This document shows positions 1-7,414 of a stretch of 13,582 bases of DNA, piece by piece (position 1 is the stretch's first letter; every line of letters begins with the position of its first letter). The notes under the pieces are model-generated. The model ran no database searches and had not been told where the DNA came from. It was given only the letters and a program-made list of their open reading frames with translations. Location: NCBI GenBank assembly GCA_035279865.1, contig DATEGY010000147.1, positions 1 through 13,582 on the forward strand, written 5' to 3'. Source of the stretch: 40CM-2-70-7 sp035279865. GTDB lineage: Bacteria; Gemmatimonadota; Gemmatimonadetes; Gemmatimonadales; GWC2-71-9. A program made the position numbers and the translations under genes.

Positions 1-1012
1 CCGTGGTGACGCGGGGTGAAGCGATGGAAGGCATCGCGCGGGTCGCAGCGGTCGAGATGCCCGTCGCGACGTATCCCCCTGCCTCGACGGCTTCCACCAT
101 CTGTTCGGCGGTCTGGAAGCGCTCGTCCGGCACTTTGGCCATCATCTTCTTGACGATCTCGAAGATGTGGCGGTGCTCGTCGGTCTTGAGCTCCGGCGTG
201 GGGAGCGCCTCCATGATGTGCTTGTAGCCGATGGAGAAGGAATCCTCCCCATCGAACGGCACGGCCCCGGTGAGGCACACGTAGGCCACCACGCCCAGCG
301 AGTAGATGTCCGAGCGGCCGTCGAGGGGCTGGGCGCGGGCCTGCTCCGGGCTCATGTAGTGCGGCGTCCCGATGGCCATCCCGGTGCCCGTGAGCTTGCC
401 GCCGCTCGCGGCTTTCGCGATCCCGAAGTCCGTGACCACCGCCTGCCCATGCTCGTCGAACATGATGTTGTCGGGCTTGACGTCGCGGTGGACGATGTTG
501 CTCTTGTGCGCGTATCCCAGCGCGCGCCCGACCTCGGTCAGGATGCGCCGGATGTCGGCGGGCGGCAGGGCACCCCGCTGCGAGAGCACCGCGGAGAGCG
601 GCTTCCCGCGCAGGAACTTCATCACGAAGTAAATCACCCGCCCCGATTTGCCGACCCGGTAGATCGGGATGATGCTCGGGTGCTCGAGCTTGGCGGACGT
701 GCGGGCTTCCCGCTGGAAGCGTTCGACGAATTCCTTGTCGAAGGCGAGGGAGAACGGCAGGACTTTGATGGCCACGTCCCGCTCGAGCTGCTTCTCGCGG
801 GCTTTGAACACGATCGCCATGCCGCCGCGCCCCAGCTCGTCGAGGATCTCGTACTCCTCTTTCAGCTGGTCGCGGACGAGATCGATTTCGGTGACTTCCT
901 GCTGGCCGGTGGTGATGGCATGGACCGGAGTGGTGGCGGTGAGATCCAGGCCACAGGACTTACAGAACTTCGCGTTGTCTTCGTTCTGAGTGCCGCAGCG
1001 GGAGCAGTACAT
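1..1012 (-). CDS. Ser/Thr protein kinase with N-terminal zinc ribbon (partial, C-terminus outside window)
   Basis: Transfers phosphate from ATP to Ser/Thr of protein targets. I translated this frame by hand; it stays open from the ATG at 1012 to the left edge (337 codons). Residues 1-24 form a small zinc ribbon (C3-x2-C6, C17-x2-C20). The Hanks-type kinase domain runs from about 54 to 310: glycine loop GRGGMAIV (61-68), Lys83, helix-C Glu102, catalytic loop HRDVKPDN (175-182), DFG (195-197) and SPE (221-223, in place of APE). All catalytic residues are present, so it should be active. Whether a membrane span and an outer domain follow cannot be seen. Start support: GGAG at 1018-1021, five bases before the ATG. 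It lies 54 bases after the GWxTD gene on the same strand and probably also has its own promoter. It resembles the second kinase in the window in layout (zinc ribbon, then kinase). The substrate is unknown. Confidence 0.95.
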   Translation of the reverse strand, partial: MYCSRCGTQNEDNAKFCKSCGLDLTATTPVHAITTGQQEVTEIDLVRDQLKEEYEILDELGRGGMAIVFKAREKQLERDVAIKVLPFSLAFDKEFVERFQREARTSAKLEHPSIIPIYRVGKSGRVIYFVMKFLRGKPLSAVLSQRGALPPADIRRILTEVGRALGYAHKSNIVHRDVKPDNIMFDEHGQAVVTDFGIAKAASGGKLTGTGMAIGTPHYMSPEQARAQPLDGRSDIYSLGVVAYVCLTGAVPFDGEDSFSIGYKHIMEALPTPELKTDEHRHIFEIVKKMMAKVPDERFQTAEQMVEAVEAGGYVATGISTAATRAMPSIASPRVTT

Positions 1013-1036
1013 CCCATCTCCGCATGGAGTGCCGGA

Positions 1037-1066
1037 AACTTAGGGCGCGGCGCTTGGCAGTGTCAA
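1037..1066 (-). promoter_or_regulatory. Candidate promoter of the left-edge kinase
   Basis: On the minus strand a perfect TTGACA (1066-1061) is followed after 18 bases by TAAGTT (1042-1037, then TC). It begins directly after the TGA stop of the upstream GWxTD gene and leaves a leader of about 25 bases that contains the GGAG site. The -10 is weak by sigma-70 standards but matches the TAnnTT pattern seen at three other starts in the window. This is inference from sequence only. Confidence 0.45.
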
Positions 1067-3322
1067 TCAGTTCGCGGAGACCACCTCGAAGTGTCGCACC
1101 CGCGTCAGCACGCGGCCGCTGGCGGGATCGGTGATGCGGAGCGTCAGGTCGTAGCCGCCGTTGGAGACGTCGCGCAGGGCCACGGCGCGGTGCACCCGGC
1201 TCACCGCGCCCCCGGCGGCCGCGTCGAACTCGAGCTGCACGGGCGGATGATTCCCGCCGAAGAGCCGGCGGATGGCACCGAAAATCGACCCCCCGCCCTT
1301 CCGCTCGACTTTGATTTCCGTGTGGTACGTCGCGCCGGCGGGCAGACCGTAGACCTCGTAGTACAGCTGCGCGTCGCCGCCCCCCGGAAACCGGTCCAGC
1401 GGGTTCACGTACACGGTGTCGCCGTGCTGAGGCCAGGACAGTCCCCCGGCCTTCCCCAGTACCAGATCCGACACGGCGAAGGTGTGGCCGTCCAGCGGCG
1501 TCACCGCCAGCGTGTCGCTCAGCACCGCGCCGGAGAGCCCGTCGCGCGATTCGATGAGCAGTCGGTAGCGATAGTCCCCGGCCGGCACCGGGATCTCCAC
1601 CTGCCCCGTGAGAAACGAGGGGTTCTTGAGCGCCTGCGCCGACGCGAACACGCGCAGGGTGTCGACGCGGCCGATCAGACTGTCCGTCCGGGTGGAGACA
1701 TACAGCCGGAAGCGCAGGGGATAGAGCACCCCCGACATCGAGGCGACCGGCGTGAGACGATCGGCGGGAACGGCGAAGACGAGGTGGAGCATCTGCTGCG
1801 ATCCTGAATCGGGCGAGCCGAGGAGATACGCCTCGACCACCGGATCGAGCGACGAGAGAAACCGGATCCGGTTGTCGTCCGTGGTGGTGCCCACGCCGAT
1901 GGAATAGGTCCCCTTCTGCCGGTCCTCCGCGATCACCGGCAGGACGTTCGAGGTCAGGCTGCTGCCGACCCGCTCGTACATCGGGCCGAACGTGGCCCGG
2001 GAATTGAACAGCGCCCGCACCACGCCGCTGGTGTCGCCCCCGAGCTGGAGCCGCTGGCGATCGTTGAAACTCAGGGCGTCGGTGAGGCTTTCGACCAGCT
2101 TGTAGTCCTGCACGTCGCCGCGCGAGACGAAGTGGAAGATGAGGTCTCCGTCGGGGCGCCGGTACAGCCAGCTCTCGTTGGGTTCGAGTCCCGACGCCGC
2201 GGCTCCGCCCGACCCGGCCCATGTCCGGCTCTGATCGGGGGCCCCGAGGCGCATGTAGATCACGCCGCGGTCGTCGAGCTGGTTCTGCGTACTCCGGTAG
2301 ACCTCGGTGAAGTCGTAGTGCCGGTGGGAACTCACCAGTCCGAACGACCGCATCGCGAAGTACCAGCGCCGGTAATGCTCGGCCAGCCGCGCCCCCGGCT
2401 CACGCACGTCCGCCACGTCCCGTTTGTTCCAGAACTCCTTCAGCCAGGCCGCCCGGGCGTCGTTGGTGCGCAGGCTGTCGAACGCCTCCAGCTCCTGGGG
2501 CGTCGCGATCCAGCTGAAGTCGGTCCGGTACATCCGGATGGCGGCGATGGATCCCGCGGCCCGCGCGCCGGCGAAGTATTCCGCCCGGCCCGCGCTGTCC
2601 TGGTGGAGGAAATAGTCAGTCCGCGCGAGCTCGAGCAGCCCGACCCCCGAGTCCCCGCCGTCCGCCAGGTACGCGTCGAACGCGACCCGCGCCGAGTCTC
2701 CCTCGCCCACTTCGCGCTCGATCCGTCCGCGCTCCATTTGAAAGGCCGGGTTCCCGTGCGCCGACGCGGAGGCCAGGCGCGCCACCTTCAACGCCACATC
2801 CGTCTCGGCGCGCACCCGCTGGCGCAGGGCTACATCCACCAGCTCGATCACCGGCTGGGCGAACGTGGGATCCGCCTCCGCGGCCTTCGTGTAGGCGGCG
2901 ATGGCCTTGGAGAGATGATCGAGGTGAAGGGCCTGCTTCAAGTTCTCCACGGCGATGGCGGTGTGCGCGCCGATGGCGAGCTCCGAGCGCCCGAGTCCGA
3001 ACCAGGGGTACGGCCAGCCGGGCTTGAGCTCCGACGCCCACTCGAACTCTCCGGCCGCGTCGTCGTAGTGCTGACTCTGGTTCGCGATCTCGCCCAGGCG
3101 ATAGGCGATGAAGCCGAGCCGGATATGAATGAGGGGATCGTCCCGATTGACCTTCGCGACCTCGATGGTCGAGGCCTCGAGGCGCCGCAGCGCGCCGGAG
3201 TCGGTGCTCGATTCGAGTGAATCACGGAGGCGCTCGATCGCCGCGCGTTCGTCGGGAGACTGCGCGGCGGCGACCGTGGTGGCCGTGAGAAGGAGCAGAG
3301 CCGGCAGGACCAGGAGTCTCAT
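1067..3322 (-). CDS. Secreted TPR-like and GWxTD-domain protein
   Basis: A 751-residue protein. MRLLVLPALLLLTATTVAAA followed by Gln is a clear Sec signal peptide, so it acts in the envelope. Residues of about 50-260 are helical with TPR-like repeats (for example around YDDAAGEFEWASELKPGWPY). The GWxTD domain follows. Its name motif is degenerate here (SWIATP, W271, T274), then come a F-W-x-(K/R)-R-D segment, DDRGVIYMRLGAPD (350-363) and an aromatic W-L-Y at W385. The C-terminal half looks beta-rich. The GWxTD family is known from Bacteroidetes, Gemmatimonadetes and relatives; its function is not established. I chose the ATG at 3322 because it gives the signal peptide and has AAGGA just upstream; the frame stays open much further upstream, but that part overlaps the barrel gene. 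It lies 113 bases after the metalloprotease gene and 54 before the kinase, all on one strand. Confidence 0.85.
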   Translation of the reverse strand: MRLLVLPALLLLTATTVAAAQSPDERAAIERLRDSLESSTDSGALRRLEASTIEVAKVNRDDPLIHIRLGFIAYRLGEIANQSQHYDDAAGEFEWASELKPGWPYPWFGLGRSELAIGAHTAIAVENLKQALHLDHLSKAIAAYTKAAEADPTFAQPVIELVDVALRQRVRAETDVALKVARLASASAHGNPAFQMERGRIEREVGEGDSARVAFDAYLADGGDSGVGLLELARTDYFLHQDSAGRAEYFAGARAAGSIAAIRMYRTDFSWIATPQELEAFDSLRTNDARAAWLKEFWNKRDVADVREPGARLAEHYRRWYFAMRSFGLVSSHRHYDFTEVYRSTQNQLDDRGVIYMRLGAPDQSRTWAGSGGAAASGLEPNESWLYRRPDGDLIFHFVSRGDVQDYKLVESLTDALSFNDRQRLQLGGDTSGVVRALFNSRATFGPMYERVGSSLTSNVLPVIAEDRQKGTYSIGVGTTTDDNRIRFLSSLDPVVEAYLLGSPDSGSQQMLHLVFAVPADRLTPVASMSGVLYPLRFRLYVSTRTDSLIGRVDTLRVFASAQALKNPSFLTGQVEIPVPAGDYRYRLLIESRDGLSGAVLSDTLAVTPLDGHTFAVSDLVLGKAGGLSWPQHGDTVYVNPLDRFPGGGDAQLYYEVYGLPAGATYHTEIKVERKGGGSIFGAIRRLFGGNHPPVQLEFDAAAGGAVSRVHRAVALRDVSNGGYDLTLRITDPASGRVLTRVRHFEVVSAN

Positions 3323-3435
3323 GCTTCCTTCATTATACCCGGGAGTACGCGGACGTTTCGGCCCGGCGGCACCGTCGTCGAGTAGCCGCCGAAATCGGAC
3401 CAGTAATTCCTCCGGCGCGCCGAACGGCGCCGCCG

Positions 3436-6210
3436 TCAGAAGTTCGACGAAAAGGCGAGGTACCCCTGGGGCCGGCGCGAGCCGCCTCCGGGTGGAGCCG
3501 CCATCGGCTCCGCGAGGCCGAGCCTGAGGGCGAGCGGCACGTCGTAATTCACCGTCAGGTCGAGCGCCAGCTCCGCGCCCACCGACCACAGCCGGGTGAG
3601 GCGGGGCGACGCGCCCGGCCCCCACGCGTCGCCCGCGTCGACGAAGGGCCGGAGCGACACCTTGTCCGCGCCCAGAGGCAGATTCCCCAGGGACCGGCCC
3701 ACGAGCGCCAGGGGAATCCGCAGCTCCGCCGTGCCGGTGGCCGCGCGGCGGTTCACCAGCGCGTCTCCGCCGTAGCCCCGCACCGGAAAGTCCCGCACTC
3801 CGCCCACCGTCTGCCCGAACCCCAGATCGTACGTCCCCGACGACACCCCCCCCACGCCCAGCGTCCGGAGCAGCGGCCCGTTGGTTTCTCCCACGCCGAA
3901 GCGCACCGCGAGCACCGGCGGCGCGAAGCCCGGCCCGGGAAGGGCGGCATAGAGTGCGAGGGCGCTGCGGTATTCGTCCGCGAACAACGGACTCCCCTGC
4001 TGGTTCCGGCGCCGGTAGGTCACCGCCCAGTTGAATCCATTCTGCGGAGAGACGGATAACACGCCGGAGGTGTTGTGCGCGATGGCGAGCGTGACCGACC
4101 CGCCGATCTGATCCCGGCTCGCGCAACCGATGCACACGGCGGCGAGGGCCGTGTCCGGACGCGCCACGAACTCGTCGCGTTCGAACTCCGCCGCCACCCG
4201 GACATTGAGCGCGGTGCGCCACCGCCGGTAGCGGAAGGTCGCGCCGAGGTCGGCGTCCTGCGCCAGCTTCGAGACAACCGTGCCCCCCGACGTCACGCCG
4301 ATGTGGGACCACGCACTCGAGACGTCCGCATCGAAGACCGGCTGCGGCAGGAGGTCGGCGACCACGGCCAGCTCCCCCCGGAGCCGCACGGGAGACACCG
4401 AGCCCATGCCGATGGCGGCGTACGACCAGCGCCCCAGCGCATCAGAGCCCGCCGTGACCGCGCCCCCGAATCGCCCCGACGGCCCGGCGTCGAAAAACAC
4501 CGGCAGCCAGAAATGCGGCGCGAGGGAGGGCCATGCGGTGTACCCGGTCTCGCGCACGGGCACGGGCGGCGCGCTGTCGAACGGCGTGGCGGGCGGAACG
4601 GCGGGGAGCGCGGCGCCACTGCGGATCGGCGCCCGCATGAGGGTCCAGCCTCCCGATCGCAACGAGGTGTAGGCGACCTGTCCCCCCGGGAGCACCGCGG
4701 GCGAGCGCGCTCCCAGCGGCTCGGCGGTGATGGCCCGGACGGCGGCCGAATCGCTCCAGCGGTACACCTGCGGGAACCCCGACGCATCGGACACGAACAG
4801 GAGCGTATCACCCCACCAGGTGAGACCCGACACGAGCGACGATCCTTCGCTCAGGATGGACACCGAGTCCGGCGCCGCCCAGGGCCAGCGCACGAGCTGC
4901 CAGTGCCCGTTGCGATGACGCGTCGCGGCGACCCAGGAACGGTCGGCCGAGGGGACCACGTCGCCCCATTCGGTGCCGGCCGTGTCGCGCACTTCGGGGA
5001 GCGTCGGGCGATTTCCGTCGGGAGTGACCTGAACGCTCACGAGGGCCCCGCCCCCGCCGCGCGGCTCCGTGAGCCGCGCGCCGTGCGTGAGCCGGGTCCA
5101 GTCACCGCTCGGGTCCCACCGGTAGAGGTCCGAGCGGATCCGGTTGGGCCCGGTGAGGTCGAGTTGGGCGACCATCACCGTGTCGCCCACCCAGTCGTAG
5201 CTCACGTCGGCGTTCACCAGGTGCGTGCGCACCACCTGCCAGGTCCGGGCGTCCGCGATGATGAGCCGCCGCGCACCCCGGCCGTCGTCCGAGAGCCAGA
5301 CCACCCGGCGGCGATCGGGTGACACGCGTGGCACCGGCTCGCTGAACAGCGAGTGTTCCACCACCGTACCGGCGCTCCCCGGCCCGGGGGCAGGCCTCGT
5401 GTCCCGGCGCCACGCGGAATCGAGATCCAGACCCGGTGAAGCGGCCGCGAGCGGGTGGCCGACCCGGTACGGAATCCATTGCCCGGCCGAGTGCTCGACG
5501 AACCGCGGGACCACCGAGTCGCCCAGCGTTTGACTGATCGAGTGGAAAAACCGCGAACCGTACGCGTAGGGCATGTAGCCGTCGGGCCACCGGGTGAACA
5601 ACAGGGCGTCGGACCGCGGGCGCGACGTTGAGTCCAGCGCGTCGGCCGCGAGTACCTGGGAGTGGAAGCTTCCGTGAACGCGGCCCGCCGTCGTGAACTT
5701 CGATTCGTAATAGACGGCCAGCCCTTCCGTCACCCAGCTCGGCTGATACTCCTCGGGAAAAAGCCCCGGCGCCCGGCCGAAGACGCTTTGCATCACGCTC
5801 CACACCCCGCGGGCCCGGTCCAGATGAAAGACGTGGGTCAGCTCGTGCTGACTCACGAGGCGGAGCCAGTCGTCGTACTGGGCGAGAGCCGGATCGGTGG
5901 CGGGGGGCGCGAGAAAGAGCGTGACCCGGTCGGTGGGAAAGACCGTCGTCAGTCCATTCGCCCCGTCGAAATCATCGGAGAGTGTGATGTCGACGGTCTC
6001 CCGCGGTGGATGCAGCTCCGTCGCCAGGAGTGCGTACGACCGCTCCGCCTCCCGGGCCTCACGCAGGGCGACGGACCGGTAGCTCGGATGGAAGTGAATC
6101 CGGAAGTGCGGGGTGTGGAGTGTGCGCCAGTTGCCCGAGGGCTCGACCTGCGCGTGCAGGGAGCGCGCGAGGGCGAGTATGACCAGCGCGCAGGTCCCGG
6201 CGCTTCGCAT
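3436..6210 (-). CDS. Secreted zinc metalloprotease / beta-propeller / Omp85-like outer-membrane barrel fusion
   Basis: A 924-residue protein. Residues 1-20 are a signal peptide (MRSAGTCALVILALARSLHA, then Gln). About 30-280 is a peptidase-MA-like (gluzincin) domain with HELTH at 122-126 and the third zinc ligand Glu162 in WVTEGLAVYY. About 290-540 reads as repeated TolB/PD40-like propeller blades (SPDRRRVVWLSDDG and similar). About 560-924 is a run of amphipathic strands with VRGY at 810-813, the signature loop motif of Omp85-type barrels, and a final Phe (LAFSSNF), the usual outer-membrane assembly signal. It is probably a barrel in the outer membrane with its protease and propeller attached. 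No POTRA repeats are visible. Start: the frame opens at 6270, giving 20 more residues, but 6210 gives a normal signal peptide and lies just after a candidate promoter. Neither start has a good ribosome site. It heads the minus-strand group, divergent from the phospho-signalling operon. The substrate is unknown. Confidence 0.85.
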   Translation of the reverse strand: MRSAGTCALVILALARSLHAQVEPSGNWRTLHTPHFRIHFHPSYRSVALREAREAERSYALLATELHPPRETVDITLSDDFDGANGLTTVFPTDRVTLFLAPPATDPALAQYDDWLRLVSQHELTHVFHLDRARGVWSVMQSVFGRAPGLFPEEYQPSWVTEGLAVYYESKFTTAGRVHGSFHSQVLAADALDSTSRPRSDALLFTRWPDGYMPYAYGSRFFHSISQTLGDSVVPRFVEHSAGQWIPYRVGHPLAAASPGLDLDSAWRRDTRPAPGPGSAGTVVEHSLFSEPVPRVSPDRRRVVWLSDDGRGARRLIIADARTWQVVRTHLVNADVSYDWVGDTVMVAQLDLTGPNRIRSDLYRWDPSGDWTRLTHGARLTEPRGGGGALVSVQVTPDGNRPTLPEVRDTAGTEWGDVVPSADRSWVAATRHRNGHWQLVRWPWAAPDSVSILSEGSSLVSGLTWWGDTLLFVSDASGFPQVYRWSDSAAVRAITAEPLGARSPAVLPGGQVAYTSLRSGGWTLMRAPIRSGAALPAVPPATPFDSAPPVPVRETGYTAWPSLAPHFWLPVFFDAGPSGRFGGAVTAGSDALGRWSYAAIGMGSVSPVRLRGELAVVADLLPQPVFDADVSSAWSHIGVTSGGTVVSKLAQDADLGATFRYRRWRTALNVRVAAEFERDEFVARPDTALAAVCIGCASRDQIGGSVTLAIAHNTSGVLSVSPQNGFNWAVTYRRRNQQGSPLFADEYRSALALYAALPGPGFAPPVLAVRFGVGETNGPLLRTLGVGGVSSGTYDLGFGQTVGGVRDFPVRGYGGDALVNRRAATGTAELRIPLALVGRSLGNLPLGADKVSLRPFVDAGDAWGPGASPRLTRLWSVGAELALDLTVNYDVPLALRLGLAEPMAAPPGGGSRRPQGYLAFSSNF

Positions 6211-6218
6211 AGACGCGC

Positions 6219-6248
6219 AAACTACGTGGGGGCTTCTGCGCCCGCCAA
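6219..6248 (-). promoter_or_regulatory. Candidate promoter of the metalloprotease-barrel gene
   Basis: On the minus strand TTGGCG (6248-6243) is followed by an 18-base gap and TAGTTT (6224-6219). The element ends only eight bases before the ATG at 6210, so the transcript would start almost at the start codon. This agrees with the absence of a ribosome site there. The pattern is weak on its own and gains weight from three similar elements in the window. Confidence 0.35.
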
Positions 6249-6249
6249 T

Positions 6250-6278
6250 TTGCCGAAGCGATTGATTCATCTTAACTT
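6250..6278 (+). promoter_or_regulatory. Candidate promoter of the phospho-signalling operon
   Basis: TTGCCG (6250-6255, preceded by T to give TTTG) is followed by a 17-base gap and TAACTT (6273-6278, then GA). Transcription would start near 6285, leaving a short leader with the GGAG site at 6290-6293 before the GTG at 6302. It stands back to back with the promoter proposed for the divergent metalloprotease gene, with one base between the two -35 elements. Confidence 0.4.
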
Positions 6279-6289
6279 GACCGTCCTGT

Positions 6290-6293
6290 GGAG
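6290..6293 (+). promoter_or_regulatory. Ribosome binding site deciding a GTG start
   Basis: GGAG ends eight bases before the GTG at 6302 and is the main reason for accepting that non-ATG start. From there the protein opens directly into a zinc-ribbon motif. Confidence 0.55.
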
Positions 6294-6301
6294 CGCCCCC
6301 G

Positions 6302-7414
6302 GTGACCAGCTGCCCCTACTGTGGCCGCGCTAACGACGCGGCGGCCGCCTTTTGTATGGACTGCGGCAAGCCGCTGACCAAGTCGGCGGCGCAGGCCCGG
6401 GCGCGGTCGTCCGCCGCGGCGGGAGTGACGCCGGCCGGTGGCACCCCCAGCGCAGCTCCCGTGTCGCCCGCGACCCCCCTCCCGCATCCGTCCATGGGCC
6501 CCATCCCGAATACCCGCGTGCCCGGTGTCGAGCCACCGGACTCGGACGTCCAGACGGGATGTCCCTTCTGCGGCAAGGCGGTCTCCAGCGCGCTGCCGTT
6601 CTGTCCCCACTGCGGCCGGCGCCTCTCAGCTCCCGGCTCGGGACCCGCGTGTGCGCGCTGCGGATCCCCGGTAGCTCCGGGTGTTTCCTTCTGCGCCACC
6701 TGCGGGGCACCCGTGTCCTCGACGCCGTCCCTGCAGCGGCCCTCCTCCCAGCCATCCGTCCGGACCGATTTCACGTTTCACCTCAGCCTGCTGGACGAGA
6801 GCGGCAAGCCGATCCAGCGCTACGAGCGCCGCGCCATGGACACCGCCATCGGGCGGCAGGATGGCGACATCCGGTTTCCCGAGGACCAGTTCCTGTCTCC
6901 CCTGCATGCCCGCATCACCTGGGAGCACGACCAGTTGATGCTGCGCGACCTGGGCAGCCGGAACGGCACGTGGGTCTTCTTCGAGGACCCGCACAAGCTG
7001 GTGGACGGCGATCTGCTCCTGATCGGATCGCAGATGATCCGGTTCCGCCGCCTCGGCTATCCGGGTCCCCATCCCCCGGACGCGGACGCCACCAAGCGGA
7101 TGGGGTCGCTCATCCCCTCGGCCGACATTGCGTCTCTGACCCAGCTCCGTTCGGACGGCAGCGCGCGGGACGTGGTCCAGCTCTCGCCGGGCCGCGACAT
7201 CAGGATCGGGCGGGAAGAGGGGGACTGGGTGTTCCCCTACGATCCGTCGATGAGCGGGAAGCACGCGGTGGTGCGCTCCGAGGATGCCGACTTCGTCGTG
7301 ATCGATGACGGGTCCCGCAACGGCATCGCCCGCGCGGCGCGCGGGGCCGTGCCGCTCGCGTCCGGATCGCGCATTCTGGTCGGCGACAAGCTCCTGCGGC
7401 TGGAGCTGCCGTGA
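6302..7414 (+). CDS. Triple zinc-ribbon, double FHA adaptor protein
   Basis: A soluble 370-residue protein, probably cytoplasmic: no signal peptide or membrane span is visible. Three zinc ribbons come first: C4/C7/C18/C21, C87/C90/C101/C104 and C117/C120/C131/C134. The first two are separated by a Pro/Ala-rich linker. Two forkhead-associated domains follow. FHA1 (about 160-255) has GR 184-185, S199-x2-H202 and N221-G222-T223. FHA2 (about 280-370) has GR 303-304, S318-x2-H321 and N340-G341. FHA domains bind phosphothreonine peptides, and these residues are the usual phosphate-binding ones, so both should be competent. The likely job is to bring phosphorylated kinase targets together, with the ribbons as protein contacts. 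First gene of the operon; its TGA overlaps the GTG of the kinase gene. GTG start supported by GGAG at 6290-6293. The partners are unknown. Confidence 0.92.
   Translation: MTSCPYCGRANDAAAAFCMDCGKPLTKSAAQARARSSAAAGVTPAGGTPSAAPVSPATPLPHPSMGPIPNTRVPGVEPPDSDVQTGCPFCGKAVSSALPFCPHCGRRLSAPGSGPACARCGSPVAPGVSFCATCGAPVSSTPSLQRPSSQPSVRTDFTFHLSLLDESGKPIQRYERRAMDTAIGRQDGDIRFPEDQFLSPLHARITWEHDQLMLRDLGSRNGTWVFFEDPHKLVDGDLLLIGSQMIRFRRLGYPGPHPPDADATKRMGSLIPSADIASLTQLRSDGSARDVVQLSPGRDIRIGREEGDWVFPYDPSMSGKHAVVRSEDADFVVIDDGSRNGIARAARGAVPLASGSRILVGDKLLRLELP

Noticed and set aside
167..1807. Long open frame on the plus strand (546 codons)
   Set aside because: It lies opposite the left kinase and the GWxTD gene, reads as Arg/Gly/His/Pro-rich composition without motifs, and is a typical GC-rich shadow.
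960..2222. Minus-strand frame of 420 codons overlapping the GWxTD gene
   Set aside because: Wrong frame of the same strand as a well-supported gene; Arg/Ala-rich and without motifs.
3332..3337. Perfect TATAAT on the minus strand, ten bases before the GWxTD start codon
   Set aside because: No -35 at a fitting distance, and transcription from it would begin after the AAGGA ribosome site. It may be chance, though notable in such GC-rich DNA.
3356..3394. Stem between the barrel and GWxTD genes (GGCGGC 3365-3370 with GCCGCC 3385-3390, extended by TTTC/GAAA past a five-base bulge)
   Set aside because: Bulged, large loop and no T-run on either strand. It is not convincing as a terminator.
3323..4312. 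Upstream extension of the GWxTD frame, including a CTG after GGAGGAA near 3400
   Set aside because: The part beyond 3436 overlaps the barrel-coding sequence. The CTG would put about 30 charged residues before a good signal peptide that already has its own ribosome site.
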